64,000 nucleotides of DNA. Source: Flectonema sp. DT1601. Its lineage: Eukaryota; Euglenozoa; Diplonemea; Diplonemida; Diplonemidae. Positions within the stretch are counted from its first letter, which is position 1; every line of letters begins with the position of its first letter. Of this stretch, positions 1 through 10,140 are shown piece after piece. The DNA lies in the NCBI GenBank assembly GCA_964019425.1, contig OZ025805.1, positions 530,501 to 594,500 of the forward strand, given 5' to 3'. The notes below the pieces were generated by a model. It saw only the letters and a program-made list of their open reading frames with translations, made no database searches and had not been told where the DNA came from. The position numbers and the translations under genes were made by a program.

Positions 1-2
1 TA

Positions 3-356
3 TTGTCAATTCTTGGGATAATATTGACATTGAGATATTGGATGTCAATCTGTTCAGGGAGGCTACCTCTAGAAATACCTTCTTTCATCTATAAGTTTGG
101 TTGGTTTGTTTGTTTTGCTGGGTTTGTTATTGTTGCTGTGGCAGCTTTGATTCTCCCATACTGGTCTAATGCTCAATGTGATGGATTACTGCGTGGGATG
201 GGTTTGGTTATGGTTGTCACACTAGTGGTGGCTGAACCTCTCAAACAAATTGTTTTCTATTCCAATTCCCCAGCTGGTGATCACAATTCTGTTGCGTCTG
301 CTTTGGGTGTCTTCTCCGAGGTAATCGGGTTGTCTTACGTGGTTCTGAATTTTTAA
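3..356 (+). CDS. C-terminal end of a multi-pass membrane protein (partial)
   Basis: The frame is open to the left edge of the window, so only the last 118 or so codons are present, and the apparent first codon (TTG) is not a start. The fragment is very hydrophobic, with likely membrane spans around residues 33-52, 60-80 and 97-115. The middle segment contains the string VVAEPLKQIVFY. A Pro-Leu-Lys after a transmembrane stretch recalls the polycystin/PKD-like membrane region, but this is only a resemblance. The stop is followed at once by a T-tract (361-375), as after other genes here. It is on the same strand as the next five genes. Product not recognised. Confidence 0.5.
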   Translation: MSILGIILTLRYWMSICSGRLPLEIPSFIYKFGWFVCFAGFVIVAVAALILPYWSNAQCDGLLRGMGLVMVVTLVVAEPLKQIVFYSNSPAGDHNSVASALGVFSEVIGLSYVVLNF

Positions 357-3300
357 AGTTTTTTTTTTTTTTTTTCTTCTGTTTCCCAACTTACTGCTTA
401 GTGTCTTGTTACCCACATAATAATCACTTCAAGATCGAAGCCTTCGTTCGTTATGTTTGCCCTGTTTAAAATATTTCTCTATAATAGTATATGTAGTTAA
501 TAAGTCAGAAAACAAAAACTTAAGTTGATTCCCCTCTTTTTGTGGTCTCACAGGTGTTTACTCGACAACCTCCTTCAAATTCAGATTTAAATAAAATAAA
601 CTGATATTTCTAATGGTCCTTTGCCGATTAGGATTATTGTCTGCGATCAAAGAAGAAACGGAACTACTCTTGAGATGGTTTTTTCTTTTTTTATACCATT
701 GATTTGAAAAGTGTTGTTTAATATTGATCATTCCCTTTCTTTTCTTTTCTGTTTTTCTTTTTTGAGTTTAGTAATTTAATATAACCTTACTACTGGTACT
801 ACTATGTTCGATATTCGTTCTGTTTTTTTTTTTTTTTTTTGTCTCAACTTCATCTCAAAGTGAATGTTAGTACTTCCCTTCTCAAGTTTGTGCAACCAAA
901 TATGAGGAAGTTTTTTTTTTTTTTTTTTTTTTCAGATTGAGAGCCGATTTTCTTGGTGATGCTTGTTCTTCTCTCCATCCTCCCCTTCATCAAGTTTTAC
1001 CTCCCCCCTGTGCGGTTAGTTTTTTTTATTGTTTTTTTCGGGCAGCAAATAATTTTAAGGCTCACTCTGAATTTTAGTTTTTTTTTGTTTCTAATCTGCT
1101 CAAATACGATTGGCTTTTTAGGGAAAACTCCTATTTTCTACACGAAGTAAAAATAACGAATTTCAGGCCAAATCATCACATCCAAAATGACTGTTTGTGT
1201 GGACACGAAGCACAAACCTTTTTGTCATACGGAAGTGAAGAGTTTTTATGACCTTCTTGGGCTTCGGTACAGGTTTCTTGGACTTTTTTTTTCTCCGAAT
1301 TATTGGGCTTTCATCCTTTACGGATTCATGTTTAAGCTGAACAATACTTTAGTATCAGTGTCAGGGATCCCCGTACCTGTGATAAGATCTTTCACCTTTG
1401 GCAGCTGTGCAACTCCCTCTTCACCATCTATGTAAGAAATTCAGTCCCTTCTGTATTGCCCCAAAAAGAACGTTTTTTTTTTTTTGCAGCAAACTTTGTG
1501 TTGCGATCCGTGTTTTTTTGAAAAAAAAACTTTTGTGTGGACATAGAAGTTTTCCCAAAAAAAAAAAAAAAAAAATATTATCAAAGCAAGTCGAAACGTT
1601 GGATTAAATAACTCATATTATTACCCTGACTGAGTTTCTTTTTTTTTTTTTTTTTTTTTAAATAAACTTTTGTTTGTACCGCAGCGTTGGGAATACCCGA
1701 AGAGTTGTATTCTCTTTGAGAGTTTACCTGATTTGGTACTATCGGTGACCTGTTTGAGTTCACCAAACTAATTATCTCGTCTTTCTTGATCTCAGTTTCT
1801 AGTTTAGAGGAAGACATCTTTTCTTAAATAAAAAGCAGCCTGTCCTCTTAATTATAACTATTAATTTATTTTATCTAAAACTCAATTTTCTTTTTTTTTT
1901 TTTTTTTTTTTTTTTTCTTTGGAAGCAAACCTTTTTTTTCCAAAAAAAAAAAAAAAAAAAAAAAAAGAGAGTTGTGCAAAGATTCCTCTTATTTCATTCT
2001 TTCCTCGGATTTTTTTTTCCGTTCATTTATTTTTTTTAATGCATCGATGAAGACGTAGGAGGAAACTATTTCAGATTAAGGAGCCGTTTATTTATTATGG
2101 TCAACTTGGCGTCTCAAACACTGTCTGTTTGTGCAGCCGGTGGTTTAGGTAGTCGTCTGGTTCAGGTTGTTCTACGGCTGTTATCGTCAGAGAGTCTCGT
2201 GGTTGGATTTTTTGTTTGCGATCACTAAAAAAATAAGGCTTTTTTATCTGAATGGTTTTTTGTTTTTGTTTTTTGTTTTGTTTATTATTACCCGCAGCGC
2301 GCATGTTGTTGCAGTTGTGAAGTTTTGAGAAGCGACTTTTTTTTTTAGACCTCGTCGTGCCAACGTCTTGATGCGGGTACTCAGTAAACAAGAAAGCTGG
2401 CATTTTATCTATTTTACCTTTTCCAATTGAACTCTCCTTGGAGAATGTGGTTACGTTACTCTATAGAAGCAGTTCATTTATTTTATTTATTGTTTTGATT
2501 CTTTTTGTTCTCCTCCAACAATTCTAAAGCAAATATTACTGCTGCAGAGAAAGTAGTTAAAAATGCAACTACAGTCAGCCGGGTCTTTTGATGAAGCCCC
2601 CGGCTGAGGGGAAGGCATGAGAGACCAGCAGTGAAGCAAGACTTCCTTATCAATATCTGTCTATTTCCTTTTTTTATATTTTGAATTAGTGCGCATTCTC
2701 TTATAATAATTTCTTGTGTTTTTTTATCGATCTATCCTCCGTAGTCGTTTAGTGCGGATAACTTCTACGGATGTTGTTTTTGTTATATAACTTATGATAT
2801 GACGAAGTGATGGAGTCTCTCTCTTCTTATGTGTGAGAGTCATCATGGTTGTGAATAATAACTAGCATTCCTCCCGGAATAAAGAAATAATGGAAACAGT
2901 TGTCTGTATCGAAGGTTTTTTTTTTTTTTTTAAATAAATTCCTTCGATGGTGGACGTTGGATGTCAAATGTCGACTCTTCTTTTTCAGATTGTTCCCACC
3001 AACAGGGATGGAAGACTCTGTCCTCGGAACGTTGTCCTCGCGCGATATTTATTTTCTTCTCCTTCTCTTTCTCATATAGTCCGGTACAGTTAAGACCTAA
3101 AACTGACTGTCTCATCAGTGCTTTCTCACAGATTGGTATAGTTACTCCTGTTGTTGTTTTAAAGCCTTCACGAAATGAAAGGTTTTCTTTTTTTGGGGGA
3201 GTCCCCCTCCCGCGGGATCTACTTTTTCTTTTTGGGAGACGATCCTCCCGTCAAATAGTTGTTTTCATTAGTTTTGGTATTAGTTAGTCTTCGTCACCTA

Positions 3301-3524
3301 TTCGGTTAGTACTCCGTGCGAGGGGGTCGTTCATAGTTTTAGTTACTTCTGAAACAAAAAAAAAAGAAAAAAAAGGGACATGTCTTTTGGTGCTGCGAAT
3401 GGCGAATTTCCGTACAAGATTGACTTGTAGTAACCAAAAAGAAAAAAAAGAAGAAGAAGTTTTTTCCTGTTTTTTTTCTTTGTGATTATAATGTTGTACT
3501 ACTCTTCAAAAACAGGACAACAAG
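357..3524. other. 3.2 kb gene-poor spacer rich in T-tracts
   Basis: No reading frame here has convincing codon character or a recognisable domain. The stretch is dominated by T-runs on the + strand (for example near 826-840, 911-932, 1639-1659, 1891-1916) with a complementary A-run near 1940-1966. The only notable structure is a GC-rich hairpin at 2575-2607, listed separately. I see no tRNA, 5S or snRNA signature. Confidence 0.5.
2575..2607. other. GC-rich perfect hairpin in AT-rich spacer
   Basis: TCAGCCGGG at 2575-2583 pairs perfectly with CCCGGCTGA at 2599-2607, giving a 9-bp stem around a 15-nt loop. The loop contains TTGATGA, which resembles a snoRNA C box, but no convincing D box or terminal stem is present. 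It could be part of a small structured RNA or chance. The GC content contrasts sharply with the T-rich surroundings. Confidence 0.25.
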
Positions 3525-5393
3525 ATGAGCGAATCCCGACGAGTTGGTATGAAGAAGAAGACTCGCAATGAAAAGAGATACAGCAACATATTGGATTACT
3601 TGGATGGTGTGGACGCCTATTCTGTCAGTTCTGTTTCAACTGTTGAGCAGTCAGGTTTCCTTACGAAGTCAGCATTAGCTAATCACATCGAACTGATGGA
3701 TACCTCGTCAGTATCTGGTGAGACTGAGACACTAACTGTTGGAGGTACTGTTAATGATGCTGAGTCTGTCTTCACAGGTGTGAAAGCAAAGATTGATAAA
3801 CTTCATCATGAGAGCAGACAGAAAGATAAAGTAATCGAAGAACTTAAATTGGTAATCAAAAAGAATGAAACTCGAGAACACAACAGGATAGCAGAAACAC
3901 AAGCTGCTAATGAAGACCACACTCGGATTCTAAAACAAGATTACGAGAATGTTGTTAAAAGAAATGTTACACTACTTAATCAACTTCTCGAGGATAAGGA
4001 AAGACTCACAACACAACTCATTGACACTCAAGAAGCTCTACAAAAACAAGAAGACACCACTGAGAGGAAGAGTAAGAAGACCGAACAACAACACCTCTCA
4101 CAGATTGCTAATATCAAAACGCAACTGACTACAACAGAAAAACAAAAACGAGCTCAATGGATCGCTTCGGAAACAAAGAAAATAAAAGCAGCTGCAGTCA
4201 AAGCATTAGAACCCGACATCGCAATGTTATTATCAAAACATAAATCTGAGATCAGACGAGTTGAGGAAGAACACAATACAGAACTCAGACGTAAAGATCA
4301 AATATTAAACGACCGAAACAGAGAAATAACAACTTTAACATCGAAGGCGGCATCAGACAGAGAGGACGCGTTATCTAATGTAAGAGAAAGTTTTCATGAC
4401 AGACTAAATGACCAATCGAGGAGACTTGAAACTCGGATGGATGAAGAGCGAAGAACTCATCTCCGGGAACGTCAACTTCTCGAAGAGTCGATTGAAGAAG
4501 AACGCCGGTCTTATCGAATGAAAGTCCAGTCGTTGGAACAATCCCTCACTGAGAGTAGAAATAATGAAGACAACGCTCAAAGAAGTCTGCATCATTCTCT
4601 TGAAGATCATAAAAAAGAAATTCGACAGGCGAAGGACTCAGAAATAGCTGCCCTGCGTACCCAACTTGAGTCTGATAAGAATATGGAAATTGAACTTTTG
4701 AATGAAAAACTTCGGAGAGAAGCATCTGATTTCCTCAAAACAAAAGAAGAAGACCTCACAGCAAAACTAACATCCCAAAGAGATTTAGAAGTTAATAATA
4801 TCATATCGAAACTCGAGGATGAAACTTTGCGAATGAACGATGAAAGCAGACATCAACAACGACGGCTGCAGGAACTTTTGACAAACGCCGAACGAGAACG
4901 AGACGTTCAGACGTGTAAGTTGAAGAATTGCGAAGAAGAAAATCGAGAACTGAAAAATATAATAAACGAAAAGGATGATTTACTATCTGACCAGTCTTCT
5001 CGTATCCGAAGAGAGAGAGAACGTTGGGAAGCAGAACGAGATGATGTCGAAGGCGGGTTTGCTTCTCGTCTTCGGTCATCTGAAGTGATGATCGAATCTC
5101 GTTTTGAATCTCGTCTTTCTGAAGCTGCTGCAGCTCAAAGATCACTCGAAGCTGAAATAGAAAAGTTCCACCAGCAGTTTGTTCGTCAAAAACAACAAAC
5201 TTCTGATCAACTAGACGACCGCGATGAGAAACATGGAGAAGAACTAGAAGCTGTTCAACAACGTGTGGTCACAACAATCACAAAGAAGGATCAAGAAATT
5301 GCTGTTCATCGCGAGACTATTCGAAAATTAGAATCAAAGATCCGACAGCACGATGACCTCCTACTCAGACAGAAACATCTCATATCACCTTGA
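3525..5393 (+). CDS. CEP131: CEP131/AZI1-like centriolar-satellite coiled-coil protein
   Basis: A 622-residue protein, almost entirely charged coiled coil after a Ser/Thr-rich N-terminus (first 70 residues or so). Recognition rests on the block around residues 206-250. It reads QWIASETKKIKAAAVKALEP followed by a KHKSEIRR-type segment, and closely matches the vertebrate CEP131 signature (W-I-S-E-x-TKKIK...LEPEI...HK-E-RR). The C-terminal third also follows CEP131: an R-D-x-E...I-x-LE block, then a QEFEDRL-like block, then a terminal EE(L)EAVQQRV...KK stretch. CEP131 family proteins sit at centriolar satellites and the ciliary transition zone and are needed for cilium or flagellum assembly. This copy is shorter than the human protein (about 1,080 residues) and lacks its long low-complexity N-terminus. 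The start is the ATG after an acaacaag leader. There is no intron. Confidence 0.8.
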   Translation: MSESRRVGMKKKTRNEKRYSNILDYLDGVDAYSVSSVSTVEQSGFLTKSALANHIELMDTSSVSGETETLTVGGTVNDAESVFTGVKAKIDKLHHESRQKDKVIEELKLVIKKNETREHNRIAETQAANEDHTRILKQDYENVVKRNVTLLNQLLEDKERLTTQLIDTQEALQKQEDTTERKSKKTEQQHLSQIANIKTQLTTTEKQKRAQWIASETKKIKAAAVKALEPDIAMLLSKHKSEIRRVEEEHNTELRRKDQILNDRNREITTLTSKAASDREDALSNVRESFHDRLNDQSRRLETRMDEERRTHLRERQLLEESIEEERRSYRMKVQSLEQSLTESRNNEDNAQRSLHHSLEDHKKEIRQAKDSEIAALRTQLESDKNMEIELLNEKLRREASDFLKTKEEDLTAKLTSQRDLEVNNIISKLEDETLRMNDESRHQQRRLQELLTNAERERDVQTCKLKNCEEENRELKNIINEKDDLLSDQSSRIRRERERWEAERDDVEGGFASRLRSSEVMIESRFESRLSEAAAAQRSLEAEIEKFHQQFVRQKQQTSDQLDDRDEKHGEELEAVQQRVVTTITKKDQEIAVHRETIRKLESKIRQHDDLLLRQKHLISP

Positions 5394-5778
5394 GAGTCAG
5401 ACAGAACTCATTCTCCCTTTTTTTTTTTAAGAAAATATTTTTGTTTTCCCTACGAATAGCAGGGGAAGTTTTTGTAATTTTCCTTTCTTCTTCTTTTTTT
5501 TTTTTTTTTCCACTTTAAAATTGTTAAACAAAAAAAGAAATCACACATAGAAAACACATTAGAAAAATAGAATTAACTGAAGTCAGTCTCTTGTGGAGTT
5601 CCATTTTATTTTCTTCTTTTCTGTCAGTAAACTCAAATAGATGACAACACAGATCGCAGTAATGTTTTCAGATCCGACCTGAAGTCTGAACTCTGATGAT
5701 GAGAAACAAGTTGAGTAAAGTCTGTTAGTAATGTAAACTAATTCTTTTTTTTTACATCAGATTTATTGTTTTTATTTT
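5394..5778. other. Intergenic spacer with T-tracts
   Basis: It holds T-rich tracts just after the CEP131-like stop (5418-5429, 5493-5509) and before the next start (5744-5754, followed by catcag). No further gene is seen. Confidence 0.5.
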
Positions 5779-6399
5779 ATGTCCGACAAGACTGCCATCG
5801 TCATCCGACACGCTGAGTCAGAATTTAATTATGAACTCGACGGTGATAACGATAAGAGATTCGATGAGAAGATGAAGAAACTAGTCGACTGTGGTATTAC
5901 AGAAAAAGGAATTCAAAAATGTAAAGAAATGACCGGAACTGTGACAGCAGATATTGTTGTGATCAGTCCTTTGAGGAGAGCAATTGAAACAGCGATGTTA
6001 ATATTTCCTGGAATAGTGACTGGAGATGTTCCGCATGTAATCCAACCTCTCGCTGCTGAACACCTTCTTGACACCTGCGATATTGGAAGTGATCGAGAGC
6101 AGCTTAAGAATAGATTTCCCTGGATAAACACTTCCCTTTTAACAACAGATCGATGGTGGTATTCTGGAAAAGATCTCAACGACATTTGGAAAGACATGCA
6201 ATCCCCTCCATTTGAACCCGAAGAACACTTCGAATCTCGTGTTTCAAAACTCCGACAATACTTGACCACCCTAACCGATGATAAAATAGTTGTCGTCGCT
6301 CACTCAAATGTGATCTTCTGTCTAACTCAGTATGAGAAAGAAGGAGAGATCTTTGGTCAATGGGTCGACAACAACGCTTGTGTTGAGATACCACTTTAA
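5779..6399 (+). CDS. Histidine phosphatase superfamily protein (phosphoglycerate-mutase-like)
   Basis: A 206-residue protein with the full histidine-phosphatase catalytic set. The phosphorylated His lies in the N-terminal IRHAESEF motif (residues 9-16). A second Arg is in ISPLRRAIETA (about 65-75), the acid/base region is around LAAEHLLDTCD, and the second catalytic His is in VVVAHSNVIF (about 171-180). The family includes cofactor-dependent phosphoglycerate mutases, fructose-2,6-bisphosphatases and many small-molecule or protein phosphatases. The LAAEHLLDTCDIG...WWYSGKD segment is typical of the generic eukaryotic PGAM-like phosphatases rather than glycolytic mutase, so the substrate is unknown. 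No signal peptide is visible, so it is probably cytosolic. It is an intron-free single frame. Confidence 0.85.
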   Translation: MSDKTAIVIRHAESEFNYELDGDNDKRFDEKMKKLVDCGITEKGIQKCKEMTGTVTADIVVISPLRRAIETAMLIFPGIVTGDVPHVIQPLAAEHLLDTCDIGSDREQLKNRFPWINTSLLTTDRWWYSGKDLNDIWKDMQSPPFEPEEHFESRVSKLRQYLTTLTDDKIVVVAHSNVIFCLTQYEKEGEIFGQWVDNNACVEIPL

Positions 6400-6538
6400 T
6401 GTGATTTATATTAACAACGAATGGTTCTATCCGTTACCTAACCTTTAGGATGGAAACCTTTTCTTTTTTTTTTTTTTTTTTTTTTTGTAAAGTGTCCCAT
6501 GAAGTTCTTTACAACAGAAAAATAAAATAACAACAACC

Positions 6539-6567
6539 ATGAGAATGTCAGAACACAAACTTTGATG
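6539..6567 (+). promoter_or_regulatory. Upstream ORF overlapping a start codon (TGATG)
   Basis: An ATG at 6539 opens an eight-codon frame whose TGA (6563-6565) overlaps the ATG (6565-6567) of the following gene by one base. Such a TGATG junction would force ribosomes to reinitiate or leaky-scan, and could lower expression of the downstream protein. This is inference; the mRNA start is unknown. Confidence 0.3.
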
Positions 6568-7266
6568 AGCTGTCGAGTTCCGAGTTTCTATTTTGACAAG
6601 ACCAGCACGAGGAGTCAGAGAAACAAGTCATCTTCGAGAACTGGACATAATCAAGGGAATGACATAATGTACGATATTGAAAACAACATCAGCGACCACC
6701 GAAAGATTCAAATGTCAATCAGAAGAACAGGACGAGGAGATAAGATGAGCGGCAATCGACTGTTGGACTCACAAATGAACACAAACAACCTCTCATACAA
6801 CGTCGAATGGTCGACTCAAGAGAAGAAGACTCACGGATTTATTGACATAGCGAGATCCCTTCCCAGTAAAGGATTGAATAAAAAAGTATTCTTAAAACCG
6901 ACGGGAGGTACTATCGGATGTGCTTACGAAGATCCGGCAATGAAATACATACCTGGACCGTTTATTAAGAAACAGATTTCTCGATGTCAAAGAAATCGAG
7001 TTGGATATGTTGTTTCTGATTGGCAATCAGTAGAATGGAACAGCCAACAACATCCTCTCAATGTGAAGTATCAGCTGACTGATAAACGACGAACAGATAA
7101 GTTTGCTACATTTGCTAAACTTGTTCCAAAAGTCTCATTTAAAAATCCGACTGATCTTTCATTCGCAAACTCCGAATGTACTTCACAAATTGACATCTCA
7201 TTCAACGCCACAAAACGACCAATCAGCAGATCAATAAGACTCGGACCTGGTCTTCGAACTCGCTGA
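6565..7266 (+). CDS. Unrecognised basic 233-residue protein
   Basis: The first true ATG is at 6565. The protein is basic and rich in Ser, Asn and Arg, with no membrane segment or signal peptide. It has loosely repeated aromatic blocks: YDIENNISDH with a following RRTGRGD; YNVEWSTQEKK; and YVVSDWQSVEWNSQQ. Each starts with Tyr and is followed 15-25 residues later by a Pro or Lys-rich turn. Such spacing recalls microtubule-associated short-repeat proteins, but I cannot assign a family. Its neighbours (a CEP131-like gene upstream and a similarly compact unknown gene 128 bp downstream) are compatible with a cytoskeletal role, which is inference only. Confidence 0.65.
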   Translation: MSCRVPSFYFDKTSTRSQRNKSSSRTGHNQGNDIMYDIENNISDHRKIQMSIRRTGRGDKMSGNRLLDSQMNTNNLSYNVEWSTQEKKTHGFIDIARSLPSKGLNKKVFLKPTGGTIGCAYEDPAMKYIPGPFIKKQISRCQRNRVGYVVSDWQSVEWNSQQHPLNVKYQLTDKRRTDKFATFAKLVPKVSFKNPTDLSFANSECTSQIDISFNATKRPISRSIRLGPGLRTR

Positions 7267-7393
7267 ATATATTATTTTGGAGTGAACTTACGTTCTCTCT
7301 GAGGGAGGAACTTGGTAATAAACTTTTTTGAAATGACTCTCTTCTCTCTCTGTGTTTTTCAAAATGATTTGTTTGTACAGTCAAACAACATAA

Positions 7394-7984
7394 ATGAGTT
7401 TTCATCTTCTGGTTGAGAACACCAAAAGGGAAATCGACGAGGAATTAGTTATTAATGAAACCCCTTCAGAGTCTGATGTTCGACTACCGCGATCTGTATT
7501 TCAACAGAATAGAAATTGGGCTCTTGTCGCTATCGAGAATGCGGATATAACAGCGAGGGAGTCGCTGTTGTTGTACAACTCATCATCACGGTTATCACCT
7601 CCTCAAGGGATTACTGTTGGAATTGTTCATAAAGCCCCTCCATTAGCTAGTCACATCCCACCTAACCTAGTACCTGGGCAGTGGGACGTTGTGAGTCATC
7701 ACAGGATTCCTCCACCGAGAACGAGGCAATTGGCACTGGCACCTACAAGTGCGAGGACAGCACTGCGAGAAATATTAAAACAGCCGAGGTGTCCTCCTGG
7801 TATTCGACTGAAGAAAGTGAAACGAGGATTTATTAATAAAATGAATTTTTATAAAGCAACCGCTCCCACTATCGCAATAACTATTCCGAAACCACCTCAG
7901 GATCCTCCTCCTGGAGCTGGCGATTCAATCCCACGTCTGAACACAAATCGAAGTTTTCTAAAACGAAAGCGACTTAAACGATAA
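7394..7984 (+). CDS. Unrecognised Pro-rich protein with basic C-terminus
   Basis: A 196-residue frame starting at ATG 7394 after a cataa leader. It has an acidic N-terminus (REIDEELVINETPSES) and a Pro-rich middle (HIPPNLVPGQWDVVSHHRIP; KPPQDPPPGAG). It ends in a strongly basic tail, RSFLKRKRLKR, that resembles a nuclear localisation signal. There is no transmembrane span and no recognisable domain. The gene lies 128 bp after its neighbour on the same strand and is followed by a poly-T tract. Function unknown. Confidence 0.6.
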   Translation: MSFHLLVENTKREIDEELVINETPSESDVRLPRSVFQQNRNWALVAIENADITARESLLLYNSSSRLSPPQGITVGIVHKAPPLASHIPPNLVPGQWDVVSHHRIPPPRTRQLALAPTSARTALREILKQPRCPPGIRLKKVKRGFINKMNFYKATAPTIAITIPKPPQDPPPGAGDSIPRLNTNRSFLKRKRLKR

Positions 7985-8175
7985 AAAAAATAAAAAAAGA
8001 AAATTATATATTTACACGCAATTCATATTTCTCATTATGAAGATCGTTTTTTTTTTTTTTTTTTTTTTTTTTTCAAGTTAAAAACAGTTTTGATGATAAT
8101 AAAGTCCTCAAATTATTAAAAAATAATATAATTTCTTTTTTTTTTTTACCCACAAACAGTAAACAACAACACCCA

Positions 8176-9705
8176 ATGTTCAAAACATATTTCGTTGTTG
8201 TCACTTTTATTCAGATAGCTGTGGCAGAGATGCTGACGGATATCGTCCCTGTTGGTGAAGGTTTGATAGGGGATAAAACAATTTTAAAAAATGACATGAA
8301 AAAAGGAGAAGTAGTTTTTAAACAAAAATTAAGTGACATAGTTCATGCAGATGGCGCTGCGGAAATTGTGTTTGGAGAGAATGGTGGGAGTGAGAAACAC
8401 GAAATATCATCTATACTGTCATCTTCGAGGGGTGAAGATGAGAACGAAGAAACATCGACGGCTTACACACCTCCTCACTTACTTATTCATGATGATGAGG
8501 CAACTGAATTGGCAATCGCAATGCTGCTGATCGATAAGTACAATGAATGGTATCATGATCATTTTATATTTACAACAGAAGACGTTAGACAGCTCTCACC
8601 CGGATTTCAAAGAGAATTCTCTTTAATAACAAAGAGAGCTGACAACTGGTTTTCAACATTATCGAAGTTGAAATCTTCGTCTTGGAAGTCACGGATGTCA
8701 ACCGATGATCAAAAATTAAAAATAAAAGAAATACTACTTTGGGTATCCCTAACACTTCGTCAACGTGGTCTGCTATCTCCATTTGGTACTTTAATCTCAC
8801 CGATCATGATATCTATGAGGCAGGCTCACAGTAATTGTAATGTACTCACTCTTCACATGCCAGACGACAATACGGTAATTGGAGTTCTACAGAATGACGC
8901 AAAGAAAGGAAGTGAAGTTTGTATCGCTTACTCACCTTCATTATCAAGACAAGAGCTACTTGTCAGATATTACGTTTGGGATGAAAAGATTCCAATTGGA
9001 ATTCATTACTACGTACCTGAAGCTGAAGAGGAGGATCTTATTTTAAAACATTTCGGATGCGAGTCTGGAGAGATATTTCTGTCTCAGAATGGAAAGTTAT
9101 CTGATTCAGCAGAATTATGTTTTCGGTTGGCACAGCTTCCGTCTAATGTACGATCAGATCACAGAGAGCTCTTTAAAAGTAAAGAAGCTCAAAACGAAGC
9201 CTTTGCGGCTCTGGGAACGCTGACTCTGACGGCATTGGATTCGTACTACGGGGTTTCCGACGGAGGGAACTTCAGTTTTAGCGAAACTTTAACTGACAAC
9301 GTTGAGTCGATATTCGACTTCGTTGATCAACGAGGAGACGAGGGAGATATGCCCCCAGAACTCATTGCTTTAATTAAGGAACGGGAAGGTCAACAAAAAG
9401 GAGCAGCAGATCCACAACAGGAAGAAGAAGAAGAAGAAGAAGAAGTAGAATCGATTACAGAACTGGAGTCCGAAGATGTTATCGACATTGTTCCGACACC
9501 TAAGTTTATTATCCAACTCGATGTCCTTCTTCACTCAGTTGTACCAGAACTGATGGTATTCTTAAGCAACACTCACAACAGTTGGAGTAACGGAATAAAG
9601 AACATCATCAAGACTCGCCTCTCCTATGATCAGGCTGAGGCTGAGCGAATACGCGAACAAGTTCGAAGGAATCTCGAAGACTATGAACTGAGTAGCGATC
9701 CTTGA
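8176..9705 (+). CDS. SET-domain protein of the SETD3/Rubisco-LSMT type with N-terminal signal peptide
   Basis: A 509-residue protein. Residues 1-18 form a clear hydrophobic signal sequence (MFKTYFVVVTFIQIAVAE). The body matches the split SET fold of the SETD3/RLSMT family: an early segment LIGDKTILKNDMKKGEVVF; then LAIAMLLIDKYN with a helical insert; then PIMISMRQAHSNCNVL at the place of the usual D-x-x-N-H...N catalytic motif; then KKGSEVCIAYSPSLSRQELL, equivalent to the GEEV-x-x-SYG...LL stretch. A helical C-terminal region follows, with an acidic run (E-rich, around residue 415-425). The family normally methylates lysine or histidine in cytosol, nucleus or plastid. The signal peptide suggests secretory-pathway or organelle targeting, which is unusual. 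The catalytic Asn-His pair is altered (AHSN), so activity is uncertain. Confidence 0.7.
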   Translation: MFKTYFVVVTFIQIAVAEMLTDIVPVGEGLIGDKTILKNDMKKGEVVFKQKLSDIVHADGAAEIVFGENGGSEKHEISSILSSSRGEDENEETSTAYTPPHLLIHDDEATELAIAMLLIDKYNEWYHDHFIFTTEDVRQLSPGFQREFSLITKRADNWFSTLSKLKSSSWKSRMSTDDQKLKIKEILLWVSLTLRQRGLLSPFGTLISPIMISMRQAHSNCNVLTLHMPDDNTVIGVLQNDAKKGSEVCIAYSPSLSRQELLVRYYVWDEKIPIGIHYYVPEAEEEDLILKHFGCESGEIFLSQNGKLSDSAELCFRLAQLPSNVRSDHRELFKSKEAQNEAFAALGTLTLTALDSYYGVSDGGNFSFSETLTDNVESIFDFVDQRGDEGDMPPELIALIKEREGQQKGAADPQQEEEEEEEEVESITELESEDVIDIVPTPKFIIQLDVLLHSVVPELMVFLSNTHNSWSNGIKNIIKTRLSYDQAEAERIREQVRRNLEDYELSSDP

Positions 9706-10140
9706 GCTGGTTTTAAAAAAAAAAACATGAAAATAATGTTAGCGAGTTTTTTTTTTTTTTTTTTTTTTTAGACATTTTTTTTAACAATTTAATATTATTA
9801 TTTACCTAATTCATTTTTTTTACGTTTTTTTTTTTTGGCAGAAAGTTTTTCTTAATTAATTCCATTTTGTCAAAAAAAAACAGATTTCAAAGAATGTTTC
9901 CAATCGAACCACCTTACAGTTGACAATTCGAATCAGACGTTGATCTTATTTATTCCATTCAAACAGATAATTCATTGTAAAACATTATAAGTACTTACAC
10001 ATTCACATTAAGTTTGGAGTCGCTTTTGTTCATTTTATTCATAATTAGGGATACAAGCTATGTCCTAATTGGAAAAATATAAGTATTGTGGCATCATCAC
10101 GTGTTCGTGATGTATTTTAAATTTTTTTTTCTAGATTCAT
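9706..10140. other. T-rich spacer at the end of the + strand cluster
   Basis: It holds poly-T tracts (9747-9769, 9824-9836) and AT-rich sequence with no supported gene. It marks the transition from the + strand gene cluster to the accessory island. Confidence 0.5.

Noticed and set aside
1187-1435. An 82-codon + strand frame in the first spacer
   Set aside because: No similarity, no coding bias and it is surrounded by homopolymers.
2101-2403. A 100-codon minus-strand frame in the first spacer
   Set aside because: Composition is Lys-run and low complexity from T-tracts, with no domain and no splice or leader signals.
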